Source of the DNA: Sphingopyxis jiangsuensis | Lineage (GTDB): Bacteria > Pseudomonadota > Alphaproteobacteria > Sphingomonadales > Sphingomonadaceae | NCBI RefSeq assembly: GCF_016734905.1 | Contig: NZ_JAERPO010000001.1 | Span: 620,001-684,000 of the forward strand | Length of the DNA stretch: 64,000 bases | Direction of reading: 5' to 3' | In this document: piece after piece, positions 62,587 through 64,000 of the stretch | How the letters are laid out: every line of letters begins with the position of its first letter | How positions within the stretch are numbered: the stretch's first letter is position 1 | The notes under the pieces: model-generated | Told to the model about the DNA's origin: nothing | What the model saw: the letters and a program-made list of their open reading frames with translations, nothing else | Database searches by the model: none | Position numbers and translations under genes: made by a program

Positions 62587-63017
62587 GTCGCCCCGCCCTC
62601 TTCCTCGTCCTTGGCGCCGCGCAGCCGCCCAAAAGCAAGCCAGCCTCCGATTGCAAGGAAGGCAAGTGGTCCGAGCCACAACAACGCGGTCGCGCCATCG
62701 AACGGCGGGTCATAACTCACCCAATTGCCATAGCGCGCGACGAGCCATTCGCGGATTGCGTCGGGGCTTTCGCCAGCGGCAAGCTTGCTCCGCACCTCGT
62801 GCCGCATGTCACCCGCGAGCGGCGCGTCGCTGTCGGCGATCGACTGACCCTGACAGACCAGGCAGCGCAGCGTTTCCATCAGCGCCTTCGCCTGCGCTTC
62901 CTTCGCAGGGTCCTGAAGCTGCTGATAGGCATAGGGCGCCGACGGCAGCCGGTCTTGCGCTGCCGCGGGTGCCGCCGCCGCGCAGAGGAGCAGCGCAAGG
63001 GCTAGCCGCAACCTCAT
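62583..63017 (-). CDS. ccmH: Cytochrome c-type biogenesis protein CcmH
   Basis: The 144-residue protein has a signal sequence (residues 1-21), the thiol-oxidoreductase motif LRCLVCQGQSIADSDAPLAGDMR (Cys52 and Cys55), the family block REWLVARYGNWVSYDPPF and a C-terminal membrane anchor (ALLWLGPLAFLAIGGWLAF). It reduces apocytochrome c for haem attachment. It overlaps ccmG and ccmI by 4 bp each. Confidence 0.95.
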   Translation of the reverse strand: MRLRLALALLLCAAAAPAAAQDRLPSAPYAYQQLQDPAKEAQAKALMETLRCLVCQGQSIADSDAPLAGDMRHEVRSKLAAGESPDAIREWLVARYGNWVSYDPPFDGATALLWLGPLAFLAIGGWLAFGRLRGAKDEEEGGAT

Positions 63018-63544
63018 TCCATCGCCTCCAGCTTGGCGACAATCTCCGGCACCTGATCGGCGAGGATCACGCCCTGGATCTGCTCGCGAATGATACCCTT
63101 GCCATCGACGAGAAAGGTTTCGGGAACGCCCGACGATCCGAGCGCGATCTGGACGCTGCTTTGCATATCCGAGCCGATACGGTCGAAGGGGTTGCCATAT
63201 TCGCGCAGGAATTGAGCGACATCCTCGGGCCGGTCGCGGATCGCGATGCCGTCAATCGGGACGCCCGCCTGTTTCAGCGCTTCGAGCTGCGGCGCCTCGG
63301 CGCGGCACGGGATGCACCAGCTTGCAAAGACATTGACGAGGCGCGGCCGCCCGTCGGCGAGGTCGCTGCTTTTCAGCCCCTCGACGCCTTCGGTCGCGGG
63401 CGGCAGGTCGAACAGCGGCATCGGCTTGTCGATCCATTGCGACTGGATCAGCGTTTCGGCAGGAACCGTCAGCCGATATATGAAGGCGCCGAACAGCAGC
63501 CCCATGATCGCCAGCGGCACGAAAAGGACCCAGCGGTTCTTCAT
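63014..63544 (-). CDS. ccmG: Thiol:disulfide interchange protein CcmG (DsbE)
   Basis: This is a membrane-anchored periplasmic thioredoxin-like reductant in cytochrome c maturation. The 176-residue protein has a transmembrane anchor (7-24), then VNVFASWCIPCRAEAPQLEAL with active-site Cys77 and Cys80, and SSGVPETFLVDGKGII with the cis-Pro. A conserved RDRPEDVAQFL insertion is typical of CcmG. Start 63544 overlaps ccmF by 4 bp. Confidence 0.95.
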   Translation of the reverse strand: MKNRWVLFVPLAIMGLLFGAFIYRLTVPAETLIQSQWIDKPMPLFDLPPATEGVEGLKSSDLADGRPRLVNVFASWCIPCRAEAPQLEALKQAGVPIDGIAIRDRPEDVAQFLREYGNPFDRIGSDMQSSVQIALGSSGVPETFLVDGKGIIREQIQGVILADQVPEIVAKLEAME

Positions 63545-64000
63545 GGCGCGAAACGCTCCTCTGCCTTGCGCGCGCGCCGGACGCGCCAGATCGCCAGCAA
63601 TTGTGCGCGCCCGATCAGCGCGAGCGCGGCACCGAGCGCGATCAGCCCGCCGCCGAGCCATATCCACCATACGAGCGGCTTCCACCACAGCCGCAGCTGA
63701 TAGCGGTCGGGCGTACCGTTCGTCCCCGGAACCGGCTGGCCGAGAACCGCATAAAGCTGACCGCCCGGCCGCGTCAGCAGCGCGGCTTCATTGGTTTCGG
63801 TCGGCGCAGTGCCCATCAGCCCCGGGAACATCCGCGATTCGGGCTTGAGCACGAACGACGCGCCGCCCGGCGTCGTCGCGGTCAGCGACCCTTCGAGCGC
63901 TGTGTAATTGGGCCCCGCGACCGGCCTCACCCCGTCGAAGCGCACGGCAAAATCGGCGACGCGCACCGTTTCGCCCGGCGCCGCGGCGACCAGTCGTTCC
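63541..64000 (-). CDS. ccmF: Cytochrome c haem-lyase subunit CcmF, C-terminal part
   Basis: The frame is open from the window edge; only about the last 152 residues are visible and the start lies beyond base 64000. GQLYAVLGQPVPGTNGTPDRYQLRLWWKPLVWWIWLGGGLIALGAALALIG is the C-terminal periplasmic loop plus last membrane segment of CcmF (cf. P-L-V-x-W-I-W-x-G). It is followed in order by ccmG, ccmH and ccmI. Confidence 0.9.
   Translation of the reverse strand, partial: ERLVAAAPGETVRVADFAVRFDGVRPVAGPNYTALEGSLTATTPGGASFVLKPESRMFPGLMGTAPTETNEAALLTRPGGQLYAVLGQPVPGTNGTPDRYQLRLWWKPLVWWIWLGGGLIALGAALALIGRAQLLAIWRVRRARKAEERFAP

Overview
The window is high-GC chromosomal DNA from an alphaproteobacterium of the order Sphingomonadales. 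Gene content and order, protein style and intergenic repeats suggest Sphingopyxis or a close relative; this is recognition from memory, not a database match. About 74 protein genes (including two leader peptides), four tRNA genes, one tRNA fragment and many palindromic intergenic repeats can be supported. No rRNA operon, CRISPR array, insertion sequence or prophage is visible.

Layout. 1-7900: an edge-truncated exported protein, an Rrf2 regulator, tRNA-Ala beside a broken copy of its own 3' half, a FYDLN-acid zinc-ribbon protein, then aroA / small membrane protein / cmk, and rpsA and ihfB. A membrane adenylate cyclase gene lies on the opposite strand between cmk and rpsA. 7900-17800: a YadG/YadH-type ABC exporter, tRNA-Leu, an orphan solute-binding lipoprotein, a tiny double-glycine-leader-like peptide gene, a hydrolase/flavin-reductase fusion, tRNA-Tyr, rlmB, a 2Fe-2S ferredoxin, an AlkA-like glycosylase, trigger factor with a histone-like tail, and a second tRNA-Leu. 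18000-28000: gatC-gatA-[trypco2-like gene]-gatB, a DUF4153 membrane protein, a DUF3089 hydrolase, ruvX, pyrB and an apparently catalytically dead dihydroorotase homologue (pyrX type).

28000-36600: two SPOR/TPR envelope proteins flanking a ParA plus ribbon-helix-helix-like pair, a PilZ protein, a YjaB-type acetyltransferase, serB, a LysE exporter and miaA. 36600-48000 is anabolic: ilvB-ilvH-ilvC, bioF-bioD-bioA and leuA. A clear leucine leader peptide precedes leuA and a weaker candidate precedes ilvB. bioD carries an in-frame copy of an intergenic palindromic repeat. 48100-49650 is a low-GC two-gene island encoding a winged-helix-like protein and a HEPN-like plus winged-helix protein. It is the best candidate here for an undescribed system, possibly toxin/regulator or defence.

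49700-59850: a sphingomonad HTH protein, a cold-shock protein followed by an IF-1 paralogue, a TetR / SnoaL / arylamine N-acetyltransferase locus with a perfect 16-bp palindrome, a GlxA-type regulator facing a haloperoxidase-fold hydrolase and a short-chain dehydrogenase, a nitronate monooxygenase-like gene with a MerR-like box, and an AHH-nuclease gene coupled to an uncharacterised partner. 59900-64000: kup, then the cytochrome c maturation run ccmF (cut by the window edge), ccmG, ccmH and ccmI.
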